From contig NZ_FMCR01000009.1 of the NCBI RefSeq assembly GCF_900091575.1, positions 1 to 64,000 on the forward strand: a DNA stretch of 64,000 bases. The letters are read 5' to 3'. The translations under genes and the position numbers were made by a program. Shown here piece by piece: positions 43,679 through 55,429 of this stretch. The notes under the pieces are model-generated. The model worked only from the letters and a program-made list of their open reading frames with translations, was not told the DNA's origin and did not search any database. Numbering within the stretch: the stretch's first letter is position 1; every line of letters begins with the position of its first letter. Source of the stretch: Micromonospora saelicesensis (GTDB lineage: Bacteria; Actinomycetota; Actinomycetes; Mycobacteriales; Micromonosporaceae).

Positions 43679-45115
43679 TCAGCGCAGGCCGGCGGCGGCG
43701 AGCAGGTTGCCCTCGGGCAGCGCCGGGAGGGCCCGGCCCTGCGACATCCGCTGCTCGGCGCGCTCGGCGGTGAACGCGGCGTCGTGGTGGATGGCGGCGG
43801 CGTAGCTGGCGGCGGTGCGCTGGGCGATCGCGGCCCAGCCGTACTGGTCGTGGACCATCCGGCGGGCGCGGCGGGCCATGACGCGGGAACGGTCGGCGTC
43901 CGACAGCAGCGCGTCCACGGCGTCGGTGAGGCTGTCCGGGTCGTGCGGGCGGAAGGTCATCCCGGTGACGCCTGGCTCGACGATCTCGCCGAGGCCACCG
44001 GTGGCGGCGACGGCCAGGGGAGCGCCGGCCGCGGCGCCTTCCAGGGCCACCATGCCGAACGGCTCGTAGATGCTCGGCACGGCGAAGCAGTCGGACGCGG
44101 CCATCAGCGCCGGCAGGTCGGTGCCGCCCAGGAAGCCCGGCATGGTGACCATGCCGCCCAGGCCGCGGCGGTGCACCTCGGCCTCCAACTCGGCGCGGTA
44201 CGGGCCGTCACCGGCGATCACGGCACGCAGCCCGGGGTGCCGCTCGCGCAGCCGGGGGAGCGCGGCGATCAGGTGCTGGACGCCCTTCTCGTACACCAGG
44301 CGGCCGGCGAAGGTGACCAGCGGGCCGTTTCCGGCGAAGCGGGCGCGGGCGGCGGCCACGGCACGCGCGGGCACCCGCCAGCGGTGCGGCTCCACGCCGT
44401 TGGCGACCACGTCGACCCGCCCGGCCGGTACGCCGAACAGCGCGTTCACCTCGTCGCGCATGTAGCCGGAGCAGACGATCACCCGGTTGGACTCGCTGCT
44501 GAGCCACTGCTCGACGCCGTGGATGGTGCGGTTCATCTCCTCCGGCAGCCAGCCCTGGTGCCGACCGGCCTCGGTGGCGTGGATCGTGCTGACCAGCGGG
44601 ATGTCCAGGTGGTCGCGCAACGTCATCGCGGTGTGCGCGACGAGCCAGTCGTGGGCGTGGATGACGTCGTACGAGCCGGCCTGGGTGGCGCGCAGCGCGG
44701 TGCGGGTGAGGGTGTGGTTGAAGGCCATCGTCCAGGCCAGCAGCGAGCCGGTGGCGAGCGGGAAGGCCACCGGGTCCTCGGGGGCGCGCAGGATGCGCAC
44801 ACCCTCGGCGTACTCCTCCAGGGGTGCGCCCTCGGAGTGGCGGGTGACGACGGTGACCTCGTGGCCGGCGGCGGCGAGGGCGACGGAGAGGGCGTGCACG
44901 TGTCGACCGAGACCGCCGACGAGCACCGGCGGGTACTCCCAGGACAGCATGAGGATGCGGCGGGTCTGCGGGGGCACCCCGGGGCCGGACTGCGCCGGCA
45001 CGGGCGTGCCGGGCTGCGCGGTGGGACCGGACTGCGCGGGGGGCCGGGAGGTCACTGTGGGCCGGTGGGCCCGGTCCTTGGTGGCAGCGAGCTGCTCGTC
45101 GACCCGCAGTGTCAC
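43679..45115 (-). CDS. GT4 glucosyltransferase (Rv3032-like, glucan synthesis)
   Basis: A 478-residue GT-B glycosyltransferase. After about 50 variable residues, the N-terminal domain begins with the diagnostic S-W-E-Y-P-P-V-L-V-G-G-L-G-R-H-V-H, and the C-terminal donor domain has F-A-G-R-L-V-Y-E-K-G and P-S-I-Y-E-P-F-G-M-V-A-L-E. It closely resembles mycobacterial Rv3032, an alpha-1,4-glucosyltransferase for glycogen/methylglucose lipopolysaccharide. The GTG at 45115 has GGAG six bases upstream. It is divergent from glgX, so this looks like a glucan synthesis/degradation locus. Confidence 0.85.
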   Translation of the reverse strand: MTLRVDEQLAATKDRAHRPTVTSRPPAQSGPTAQPGTPVPAQSGPGVPPQTRRILMLSWEYPPVLVGGLGRHVHALSVALAAAGHEVTVVTRHSEGAPLEEYAEGVRILRAPEDPVAFPLATGSLLAWTMAFNHTLTRTALRATQAGSYDVIHAHDWLVAHTAMTLRDHLDIPLVSTIHATEAGRHQGWLPEEMNRTIHGVEQWLSSESNRVIVCSGYMRDEVNALFGVPAGRVDVVANGVEPHRWRVPARAVAAARARFAGNGPLVTFAGRLVYEKGVQHLIAALPRLRERHPGLRAVIAGDGPYRAELEAEVHRRGLGGMVTMPGFLGGTDLPALMAASDCFAVPSIYEPFGMVALEGAAAGAPLAVAATGGLGEIVEPGVTGMTFRPHDPDSLTDAVDALLSDADRSRVMARRARRMVHDQYGWAAIAQRTAASYAAAIHHDAAFTAERAEQRMSQGRALPALPEGNLLAAAGLR

Positions 45116-45430
45116 ATCAATCTCCGTCCATGCATGGTGGTGCGCGCCGGCGTCAGTGGCGGCGGAGCGAGAGGTGTAAGGAGTGGCCGAGGGCCTGGTG
45201 GGCACGCGCGGACGCTTGCCCCCGGTCAAGGAAAGTCCATCGGGACCAAGAACGCACCTCGAAAAGGGTCATCGTGACGGAGGACACCCGAGTGGTGTAG
45301 CGCGCATCAGACGGGCGGTTTTCGCCCATCGCCTGAAAGGATGGATTGGCGCGTCCGGGCCGGGGGCACTACCTGCGTGCGCGCGGGCGATCTCGGCCGG
45401 TGCGCACATAACCATGGTCTAAGGAGCGAC
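45116..45430. other. divergent control region between GT4 and glgX
   Basis: About 315 bp without a convincing gene. A short hairpin, GGGCG-TTTT-CGCCC, lies at about 45315-45330. AAGGAG at 45421-45426 is the glgX ribosome binding site. A short frame opens at 45183 but has no suitable site and no recognisable protein. The region should hold the promoters for both directions; I could not identify a clear -10/-35 pair. Confidence 0.6.
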
Positions 45431-47548
<2,118 letters not shown>

Positions 47549-47549
47549 C

Positions 47550-49856
47550 ATGCCGGCCACCCCTCCCACTGCCACCTACCGGGTCCAGGTCCGCCCCGGC
47601 TTCGACCTGGACGCCACCGCCGCGATCGTCGACTACCTGGACGACCTCGGCGTCAGCCACCTCTACAGCGCCCCGCTGCTGACCGCCACCCCCGGCTCCC
47701 AGCACGGCTACGACGTGGTCGACCACCGGGCCGTCAACCCGGAGCTGGGCGGGGAGGCCGCCCGGCAGCGGCTGCTGGCCGCCCTGCGCGACAAGCAGCT
47801 CGGCCTGGTCGTCGACATCGTGCCCAACCACGCCGGGGTCGCCGTCCCGGCCGCCAACCCGGCCTGGTGGGACGTGCTGCGCCGAGGGCGCGACTCGGCG
47901 TACGCCGACTGGTTCGACATCGACTGGGACCGGGGCCGGCTGCTGCTGCCGGTGCTGGGCGACGACCCGGCCGCCCTGGACGACCTCAAGGTGGTCGACG
48001 GCGAGCTGCGCTACCACGAGCACCGCTTCCCGATCGCCGACGGCACCGGCGACGGCAGCGCCCGGGAGGTGCACGACCGGCAGCACTACGAGCTGGTCTC
48101 GTGGCGGCGCGGTGACGCCGAGCTGACGTACCGCCGATTCTTCGCCATCGCGGGCCTGGCGGGTCTGCGCGTGGAGGACCCGGCGGTCTTCGCCGCCACC
48201 CACGAGCTGATCCTGCGCTGGGCGGCCGCCGGGGAGGTCGACGGCATCCGCGTCGACCACCCGGACGGCCTGCGCGACCCGGTCGGCTACCTGGCCCGGT
48301 TGCGGGAGGCCGCACCGGACGCCTGGCTCGTGGTGGAGAAGATCCTGGAGTACGGCGAGGAGCTGCCGGACTGGCCGGTGGACGGCACCACTGGCTACGA
48401 CGCCCTTGCCATGGTCGGTGGGCTCTTCATCGACATCGACGCCGAGGGTGACTTCACCGCACTGGACAACCGCCTCACCGGGCAGCACACCTCCTGGGAG
48501 GACCTGACCCACACCACCAAACTGGCCGCCGCCACCCAGCTGCTCGCCGCCGAGCTGACCCGGCTGGCCGCCCTCGCCCCCGAGGTGCCCACCGAGCAGG
48601 CCCGCGCGGCGCTCGCCGAGATTGCCGCCGCGTTCGACGTCTACCGGGGCTACCCGCCGTACGGCGCCCGGCACCTCGCCGCCGCCCGCTCCGAGGCCGG
48701 CCGCCGCCGGCCCGACCTGGCCGCCGCCCTGGACGCCATCACCCGCCGGCTGCGCAACCCCAACGACGAGCTGGGCATGCGGTTCCCACAGCTCACCGGC
48801 GCGGTGATGGCCAAGGGCGTGGAGGACACCGCGTTCTACCGGTGGACCCGGTTCGTGGCGCTCAACGAGGTCGGCGACAGCCCCACCCGCTTCGGGGTGC
48901 CGCCCGCGGAGTTTCACCGCTTCGCCACCGCCCAACAGGTCCGCTGGCCGGCCAGCATGACCACCGTCTCCACCCACGACACCAAACGCAGCGAGGATGT
49001 TCGCGCCCGCCTCGCCGTGCTCAGCGAGATCCCGGGCCGCTGGGCCGAGCAGGTAAAGGCCTGGATGGAGTACGCGCCGCTGCCCGACCCGGCCTTCGCC
49101 CACCTGCTCTGGCAGACCGCCGTCGGCGCGTGGCCGATCGAGCGGGAACGGCTGCACGCGTACGTCGAGAAGGCCGCCCGGGAGGCCGGGGCCTCGACCA
49201 GTTGGGCGGACCCCGACCCGGCCTTCGAGCAGGCAGTGCACACCCTCGTCGACCAGATGTACGACGACCCGAGCCTGCACGACGAGCTGACCGAACTCGC
49301 CGCCGCGATCACCCCGGCCGGTTGGTGCAACTCGCTCGGGCAGAAGCTGATCCAACTCACCATGCCCGGGGTGCCGGACACCTACCAGGGCACCGAGCTG
49401 TGGGACAACTCCCTCGTCGACCCGGACAACCGCCGCCCGGTCGACTTCGACGTACGCCGAGAGCTGCTGGCACGCATCGACGGCGGCTGGCGTCCCCCGA
49501 TCGACACCGACGGAGCGGCGAAGCTGCTCGTCGTGTCGCGGACCCTGCGGTTGCGGCGGGCGCACCCGGAGCTGTTCACCACCTACCGACCAGTGCCGGC
49601 GCACGGGCGGGTGGGCCGGCACGTGGTGGCCTTCGACCGGGGTGGCGTGATCGCCGTGGCGACCCGGCTGCCGCTGGGTCTGGCACGCGCCGGCGGGTGG
49701 TGTGACACAGCTCTGTCACTTCCCGTTCACGAGAGGAAGGACCTGTTCACCGGCCGGGTCTACAGTGGCGGGGAGACCCCTCTGGACGACCTTCTGGCCG
49801 ACTATCCCGTGGCTCTGCTGGCTCCTCTCACCGCTGCCGAGGAGGCCGTTTCATGA
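47550..49856 (+). CDS. treY: maltooligosyltrehalose synthase TreY
   Basis: A 768-residue GH13 enzyme converting the reducing end of maltooligosaccharides into a trehalosyl unit. Motifs D-I-V-P-N-H-A-G-V, G-I-R-V-D-H-P-D-G-L (nucleophile Asp), V-V-E-K-I-L (acid) and S-T-H-D-T-K-R-S-E-D-V-R-A-R-L are family typical. It begins directly after the glgX stop and overlaps treZ by four bases. Confidence 0.95.
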   Translation: MPATPPTATYRVQVRPGFDLDATAAIVDYLDDLGVSHLYSAPLLTATPGSQHGYDVVDHRAVNPELGGEAARQRLLAALRDKQLGLVVDIVPNHAGVAVPAANPAWWDVLRRGRDSAYADWFDIDWDRGRLLLPVLGDDPAALDDLKVVDGELRYHEHRFPIADGTGDGSAREVHDRQHYELVSWRRGDAELTYRRFFAIAGLAGLRVEDPAVFAATHELILRWAAAGEVDGIRVDHPDGLRDPVGYLARLREAAPDAWLVVEKILEYGEELPDWPVDGTTGYDALAMVGGLFIDIDAEGDFTALDNRLTGQHTSWEDLTHTTKLAAATQLLAAELTRLAALAPEVPTEQARAALAEIAAAFDVYRGYPPYGARHLAAARSEAGRRRPDLAAALDAITRRLRNPNDELGMRFPQLTGAVMAKGVEDTAFYRWTRFVALNEVGDSPTRFGVPPAEFHRFATAQQVRWPASMTTVSTHDTKRSEDVRARLAVLSEIPGRWAEQVKAWMEYAPLPDPAFAHLLWQTAVGAWPIERERLHAYVEKAAREAGASTSWADPDPAFEQAVHTLVDQMYDDPSLHDELTELAAAITPAGWCNSLGQKLIQLTMPGVPDTYQGTELWDNSLVDPDNRRPVDFDVRRELLARIDGGWRPPIDTDGAAKLLVVSRTLRLRRAHPELFTTYRPVPAHGRVGRHVVAFDRGGVIAVATRLPLGLARAGGWCDTALSLPVHERKDLFTGRVYSGGETPLDDLLADYPVALLAPLTAAEEAVS

Positions 49857-51577
49857 CCGAATTCTCCGTCTGGGCACCGGACGCCACCCGGGTGCGGCTG
49901 CGCCTGGCCGGCGACACCGACCACGAGATGCGCGCCGCCGCCGACGGCTGGTGGCGGGTCGAGGTGCCCGACGCCGGCCTCGACTACTCCTTTCTGCTGA
50001 ACGACGACGAAACCCCGCTGCCCGACCCCCGGTCACCGTGGCAGCCTGCGGGAGTGCACGGGCCGAGCCGCCGCTACGACCACGCCGAATTCGCGTGGTC
50101 CGACAGCGCGTGGACCGGCCGGCAACTGCCCGGCAGCATCCTCTACGAGCTGCACATCGGCACCTTCACCCCGGAAGGCACCTTCGACGCGGCCATCGAC
50201 CGCCTCGACCACCTGGTATCGCTGGGCGTCGACCTGATCGAACTGCTCCCGGTCAACGCCTTCAACGGCGAACACAACTGGGGGTACGACGGCGTCTGCT
50301 GGTACGCCCCACACGAGCCCTACGGCGGCCCAGACGGCCTGAAACGGTTCGTCGACGCCGCCCACGCTCGCGGTCTGGGGGTGATCCTCGACGTTGTCTA
50401 CAACCATTTCGGGCCCTCCGGGGCCTACGCGCCGCGGTTCGGGCCCTACCTCGCCGAGCAGAGCAACAGTTGGGGCCGCTCGATCAACCTGGACGGCCCG
50501 CACTCCGACGAGGTACGCCGCTACATCATCGACAGCGTGCTCATGTGGCTGCGCGACTACCACGTCGACGGGCTGCGGTTGGACGCCGTGCACGCGCTGC
50601 CGGACTCGCGGGCGGTGCCCATCTTGGAAGAGCTGGCTGTTTCCGTCGAATCGCTGTCGACGCACCTGGGGCGGCCGTTGTCGCTGATCGCCGAATCGGA
50701 CCTCAACGACCCGCGGCTCATCACGCCGCGCGAGGCGGGTGGGTTTGGGCTGCACGCGCAGTGGAACGACGACGCCCACCATGCCCTGCACACGTTGCTG
50801 ACGGGGGAGCGGCAGGGGTACTACGGGGACTTCGGGTCCCTGGAAACGCTGTCGGACGTGCTGACCGGCGGGTTCTTCCACGCTGGGACCTGGTCGAGCT
50901 TCCGAAACCGGCACCATGGGCGGCCGGTTGATCCTCGGGTGCCGGGGCATCGGTTCGTGGCCTACCTGCAGAACCATGACCAGATCGGGAACCGAGCTAC
51001 CGGGGATCGGATCTCGGCTTCTCTCTCGCCTTCGCTGCTCCGCGTTGGGGCTGTGCTGCTGTTGACGGCGCCGTTCACTCCCATGTTGTTCATGGGGGAG
51101 GAGTGGGCGGCTTCCACGCCCTGGCAGTTCTTCACCTCGCACCCAGAGCCGGAGCTGGCCTCCGCGGTGCGGACCGGGCGGCGGCGGGAGTTCGCGGCGC
51201 ACGGGTGGCCAGAGGGGGACGTGCCCGACCCGCAGGACCCGCAGACGTTCGTACGGTCGCGGTTGGACTGGGCGGAGCTGGACAAGCCTGAGCATCGGGA
51301 GATGTTGGCTTTTTACCAGCGGTTGATTGGGCTGCGGCGGTCTCTGCCGGATCTCTCGGATCCTCGGTTGAACGCTGTTTCTGTGCAGCATGGGGACCAG
51401 TTCCTGGTGATGCGGCGGGGGGACACGCTTGTGGTGGCGAACCTGGCTGGGCGGGGGCAGGGGGTTTCGCTGCCTGGGGTGGCGCGGCGGGTGCTGCTGG
51501 CTACGGGGGAGGGAGTCACCGTTATGCGGGACCGGATCCAGTTGCCGGCCGAGACTGCGGCGATCGTGGCGCTGTGA
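49853..51577 (+). CDS. treZ: malto-oligosyltrehalose trehalohydrolase TreZ
   Basis: A 574-residue GH13 enzyme releasing trehalose from the TreY product. N-terminal beta domain F-S-V-W-A-P-D-A, catalytic barrel V-V-Y-N-H-F-G-P, L-R-L-D-A-V-H-A-L (nucleophile), I-A-E-S-D-L-N-D-P-R (acid) and Q-N-H-D-Q-I-G-N-R. The gene's last third (from about 50780) uses many more T- and G-ending codons than its start, as if the 3' part had a different history; it abuts a low-GC island. The reading frame is intact. Confidence 0.93.
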   Translation: MTEFSVWAPDATRVRLRLAGDTDHEMRAAADGWWRVEVPDAGLDYSFLLNDDETPLPDPRSPWQPAGVHGPSRRYDHAEFAWSDSAWTGRQLPGSILYELHIGTFTPEGTFDAAIDRLDHLVSLGVDLIELLPVNAFNGEHNWGYDGVCWYAPHEPYGGPDGLKRFVDAAHARGLGVILDVVYNHFGPSGAYAPRFGPYLAEQSNSWGRSINLDGPHSDEVRRYIIDSVLMWLRDYHVDGLRLDAVHALPDSRAVPILEELAVSVESLSTHLGRPLSLIAESDLNDPRLITPREAGGFGLHAQWNDDAHHALHTLLTGERQGYYGDFGSLETLSDVLTGGFFHAGTWSSFRNRHHGRPVDPRVPGHRFVAYLQNHDQIGNRATGDRISASLSPSLLRVGAVLLLTAPFTPMLFMGEEWAASTPWQFFTSHPEPELASAVRTGRRREFAAHGWPEGDVPDPQDPQTFVRSRLDWAELDKPEHREMLAFYQRLIGLRRSLPDLSDPRLNAVSVQHGDQFLVMRRGDTLVVANLAGRGQGVSLPGVARRVLLATGEGVTVMRDRIQLPAETAAIVAL

Positions 51578-51774
51578 GTGTCGCTGCTCGCTAAATTCAA
51601 ATCCAGATCCGCGCCCCAGCGGCGCTCTTAGGGTCCTTCTTAAGGTGGAGTTGGACGCGCACGCTATAACGAATTCCCAGCTGTTCTAAAGCAACCTTGG
51701 TGGTTAATCCTGACGTGCTCACACGCCTAGAGCCGCCTCAGCAGATCGTTCGGTAGTCGCGCCGTCGCGTGTCT
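51578..51774. other. convergent gap at the left edge of the low-GC island
   Basis: About 200 bp of mixed composition with no gene, integrase or tRNA. No direct repeat matching the right edge near 55.4 kb was seen by eye. Confidence 0.5.
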
Positions 51775-53232
51775 TCAAGCAGAGAGCGTTCCGTCAGTCC
51801 CTTTGCTCTTCGCCTTAGCTGTATTCGTTCTCCGTTCGCGTCCCGCGACGATACTCGATAGTTTTTCGAAAAAACGCACAGTAACGACAGTTCTGAACTC
51901 TCTTGCTGCCTGGACCGCTAAAGACGTCGGAGAGAGTGCTGGCGGCTCAGTGGGTTTCATCAAGTCGTCCCCAAAAATTGCCTCCTCGCCGAGCTTGACG
52001 AGTCCTCTCTTGATGCAAGAGTAGAGGATTGCATCGGACTCTTTGATTTTGTGGCTGCCTGCTAGATGGACCGATCCACCCACTACCATCGCGCCAGCGA
52101 TGGGTATTACAAGCGCGTCGAAGCTCACGGGAATACCGATGAGGCGTAACGCGAGGACCGCAAGGGCGGTGAGCAAGATCATGAGCGGAACCGAAATACC
52201 TCTACGAAATTCGCCCTCGGCCCTGATGCGATCACATTCTTGAAAAATTTCCGGATAGTCCTTGCGAAGATCGACATCTGCTTGATTGAGTCGTTGTCGC
52301 AACCTTTTGCGCATTGGTTCAAGGTCATACACTGCTTGCGCGAACGCCCACTGGGCACCAGTACTTTTGTGCAAGTCCTCATCGATAACCTGACGCACCA
52401 GGGCCTCCAGGTGCTGATTTTTGCGAATATAATACCGAAAGAGGACCTGCGATTCCGTCGAGCTGATCAATTTCTTGGTGGCATCGTCGGCGATCTCGTG
52501 AATCCTGGCTACTGATATGCCCATGGCCTCCGCCGCAACACTGACCGAGTTTACATCCATCTGCTGCACAGTGTCAGGCAGTAAGTCCTTGTTCTTGCCG
52601 AACTTGCCGATTACCTCCTGTTCAAGAATTTCGCGGAGAGTGCTGTAGTCGGGCTGAAACCCACGACGCACTCTCCCCCAGTATGCACGAATTGCACCCG
52701 CAATTTGGGAAGCAGTCTCTTCGATTGAGAAGGCTATCACTGCTGCAAGCCCGTCTGCCTTCATTCGTGTAAAGAGCCGGGCCGCGTTGACTAATGTTAG
52801 TGCAGCGAATAAGAACCCACCGATTTGGGCTAGGGTGATCAGACTGCTCTGGGAAAACAATTGCGCAAGGGATGTTACGGCAAATATGCCCAGGACTCCG
52901 GCTATCGTTATCAAACGGAAAAATCTGCTTATCATCTCAAGGAAAACGCCGAGTACGTAGGCGAAAAAGATTGCCATGGATACTAATAATTCAACTGGAA
53001 GCTTCCCGAGGGGTGCAACCATGGGCTCGATCAGGGTGATGTCGAGGGTTCGGGCTGGCAGAAGAAAGTAGGCGATCCAGAAGACTGTCAGCCAGAGGAG
53101 GCCAACCGCCAAAGGCGTTCGTGCGTCTCGCAAGCCTGGGACAATTTGGGAGAAAAAATTCAAAGATCTCTCGATTCGTCCAATATGAGCTAGCGACCGT
53201 CGCAACGGAACGTGGAGTCTGCGCAACGGCAA
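51775..53232 (-). CDS. large membrane protein of unknown function (accessory)
   Basis: A 485-residue protein with lower GC and more varied codons than its surroundings. Helices are predicted at about residues 41-60, 78-98, 105-124, 128-150, 347-368 and 374-392. The section from about 155 to 340 is hydrophilic and helix-rich, probably cytoplasmic. I recognise no family. It is divergent from the DUF6119 gene and probably belongs to the same acquired segment. Confidence 0.6.
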   Translation of the reverse strand: MPLRRLHVPLRRSLAHIGRIERSLNFFSQIVPGLRDARTPLAVGLLWLTVFWIAYFLLPARTLDITLIEPMVAPLGKLPVELLVSMAIFFAYVLGVFLEMISRFFRLITIAGVLGIFAVTSLAQLFSQSSLITLAQIGGFLFAALTLVNAARLFTRMKADGLAAVIAFSIEETASQIAGAIRAYWGRVRRGFQPDYSTLREILEQEVIGKFGKNKDLLPDTVQQMDVNSVSVAAEAMGISVARIHEIADDATKKLISSTESQVLFRYYIRKNQHLEALVRQVIDEDLHKSTGAQWAFAQAVYDLEPMRKRLRQRLNQADVDLRKDYPEIFQECDRIRAEGEFRRGISVPLMILLTALAVLALRLIGIPVSFDALVIPIAGAMVVGGSVHLAGSHKIKESDAILYSCIKRGLVKLGEEAIFGDDLMKPTEPPALSPTSLAVQAAREFRTVVTVRFFEKLSSIVAGRERRTNTAKAKSKGTDGTLSA

Positions 53233-53631
53233 CTACCGTAATCAAGATATTGTGAGTCAGGATCTCACGACACGGCCGCCGACCGATTGTCTAATATTTG
53301 ACGGCTATGACGATCTTGCAGCGGCAACCAACTGGTCCTTGTTGAGGTATATGGGTGTCGCGGTTGATTGCCGAGCGTTCTGTGGTGGGCAGATCCTCAG
53401 GGTTAGGTGGTAGCTGTTCTTAGAACGTGTGTTCCCCGGGTCGATGGTCGCTGCCCGCCCCGCTTGGGAGGATCCGTTTGGTCACCTTAAGCTGTCCGGC
53501 AGGCTGTGCCACCGTCTCATTACCATGCCGCGACAAACTCCACCTGTCGGATATCTGGCAGGCTGAGAGCGCTCGGGTTCATCCTTGACTGAGGGACGAT
53601 ATCGAATCTCCCTGTCCCGGAGGTGGTTCAG
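53233..53631. other. divergent intergenic region of the island
   Basis: About 400 bp of moderate GC without a gene. Contains short inverted repeats GTGAG/CTCAC (53252-53268) and GTTCT-T-AGAAC (53416-53426), and a TTGACT -35-like hexamer at 53585-53590. GGAGG at 53619-53623 is the ribosome binding site for the DUF6119 gene. Likely holds both promoters. Confidence 0.55.
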
Positions 53632-55341
53632 ATGCCGAGAACGCCCGCACCCTCGAACCAGACCACCCTGTATCGCCTGAGGCGCGAAGAGGGGCTTTCC
53701 CTGAGTGACTATGTACAGGAGAAGTACCTCGATCGAGGTTTCAACCCTGCGGAGGTCCAGCTTATTGAGGTCAGCAGCCTCCTTGTATATGGCGCCATCT
53801 CAAAGGATCGAGCATCCTGGGTAGAGCACGCTGCATCTCTCACCGGAGTTTCGCCTGAGATTGGAAACACCACATCAGCCGGCACTCTTCTAGTTCCTTA
53901 CCACGAATTCATATATGCACTCACGTGGGGAATGGGTTTCCTGATCCTGGATCCCAAATATATGGACGCCGGCTTCGGCATACGTTTCGCCATTAGAAAA
54001 GCTGACCCGCGCCGTGTTCGGTCGGTAACAACCAATGCGATCGACGCACTTCCTCGGACAGCTAAGACGTCAATCTTAGGCGGTGCGGCACTTAGCGCCT
54101 TCCGCATTGAAGAAATTGGCGAAGTTCTGCACCGCATGGTCGTGGCAGTGCCGAGCGATGGACTTACATGCGAGCGCCCCGACAAGAAGAACTATATTAC
54201 TGTGAGAGGCGCTGACGCTCTTAACGTACCTCTAGGCAAGTCACCCGACCAGTTGCTAAGTGATATATCTGTAATCCATAACGTAGTGCAGAGTCAGCCC
54301 GTGGTGCCGGGCCTTGAGCATCTTGAGGGAACGCGGCCGCTCAAAAATGACCACCCTGCCGTAGCGGCCCTAGAACAGAAACTGTCCGCAAACCTGGCGA
54401 ACCAGGACGGTGGCCGCCTGGCTATGTCGTGGCCCGCAGAGTGGGAAGACGATCGCGGGGAAGGGACAAAGTTCAAGTTTTCCGGGTTCGGGCAAGGATT
54501 CAACGAGACGACGGAAGATCTAGAGTTAGAAGACGTGCTTGAACCCCTCAAAACTTTCCCTCCCGATCAGCAATTCGCTTGCCTAAAGCGAGGCAAGATC
54601 CAGGCATTGAACAACGATGGCGACGTAATCAGCAGAGCCATCGCGGCGAACAAATGGCTTACGTTTGAGACGGATCACAACAGTCAACGGTACGTTTACA
54701 GCCGGGGCCAGTGGTATAACGTTGGCGGAGCATACATATCCCTTCTTCAGGATCGGGTGGGGAGAATCCTGGAAAATGCCTGGGATGTTGAGCTGCCGAG
54801 CTGGCCTCAAAAGTGGAAGAAGCGCAAGAGTTCCGGAGAGGTGTATCTAGGACCAGCGCCCGAGGGTGACTACAACATCCACGTTGCAGGCTCTGACAGC
54901 CGTTTCACCTGCCTTGACCGCAAGCTTCTTTACACAGAGCAGCATCCGAGCGGCATCGAATCGTGCGACCTGCTAGGGCCGTCGCTTGAACTAATTCATG
55001 TAAAACGCCTAGACGACTCCGTTTCAGCAAGTCACCTATTCGCGCAAGCGCAGGTGTCGGCCGAGGCCTTATGTCACCAGGTGGACGCATTAGAACGATT
55101 CTCCGAACAGGTCCAAAGGCAGAGCGCGGACAAACGGTCAATTCCTTCAGAATTTCGACCAGCGCGAGTGGTCTTAGCCTTCGCTGGCCGTGACGCAACG
55201 GTCGCCAGCCTATTTACGTTTTCCCAGGTGACTTTGCATCGCTGCGCTCAACGCTTAAATGATTTAAGTATTGAACTCCTGGTGACGTCGATCAAAGATG
55301 ACCGAAATTTGCCCCCAGCTACAAGTGCGATGGGACACTGA
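53632..55341 (+). CDS. DUF6119 / TIGR04141 family sporadically distributed protein
   Basis: A 569-residue soluble protein matching the TIGR04141 (DUF6119) family in layout: an N-terminal L-Y-R-L-R-R-E-E-G segment, a middle G-A-A-L-S-A-F-R-I-E-E-I-G region, K-N-Y-I-T-V-R-G-A-D-A-L, and a late Q-W-Y-N-V-G-G-A-Y section followed by F-T-C-L-D-R-K. The family is patchily distributed and often lies in mobile or defence-like loci; its biochemical role is unknown. The ATG at 53632 is chosen because GGAGG ends eight bases before it. GC and codon use are unlike the neighbours, which suggests horizontal transfer. Confidence 0.75.
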   Translation: MPRTPAPSNQTTLYRLRREEGLSLSDYVQEKYLDRGFNPAEVQLIEVSSLLVYGAISKDRASWVEHAASLTGVSPEIGNTTSAGTLLVPYHEFIYALTWGMGFLILDPKYMDAGFGIRFAIRKADPRRVRSVTTNAIDALPRTAKTSILGGAALSAFRIEEIGEVLHRMVVAVPSDGLTCERPDKKNYITVRGADALNVPLGKSPDQLLSDISVIHNVVQSQPVVPGLEHLEGTRPLKNDHPAVAALEQKLSANLANQDGGRLAMSWPAEWEDDRGEGTKFKFSGFGQGFNETTEDLELEDVLEPLKTFPPDQQFACLKRGKIQALNNDGDVISRAIAANKWLTFETDHNSQRYVYSRGQWYNVGGAYISLLQDRVGRILENAWDVELPSWPQKWKKRKSSGEVYLGPAPEGDYNIHVAGSDSRFTCLDRKLLYTEQHPSGIESCDLLGPSLELIHVKRLDDSVSASHLFAQAQVSAEALCHQVDALERFSEQVQRQSADKRSIPSEFRPARVVLAFAGRDATVASLFTFSQVTLHRCAQRLNDLSIELLVTSIKDDRNLPPATSAMGH

Positions 55342-55429
55342 GCTCGGGAGGATGCTGTCACGGGTGCTAATAGCGGATCACAGGAAACCTCGAAGAACAT
55401 CAACGCCAAATCGTAGAAATAGATCGGAG

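Noticed and set aside
45220..45260. RNase P-like GGAAAGTCC motif
   Set aside because: Only the short motif is present; no RNase P core structure around it.
45183..45422. Small open frame in the glgX leader
   Set aside because: The AAGGAG overlaps its start codon too closely, and the translation is not protein-like.
51578..55429. Integrase-driven genomic island with att sites
   Set aside because: No integrase, tRNA or flanking direct repeats were found, so a site-specific mechanism is unsupported.
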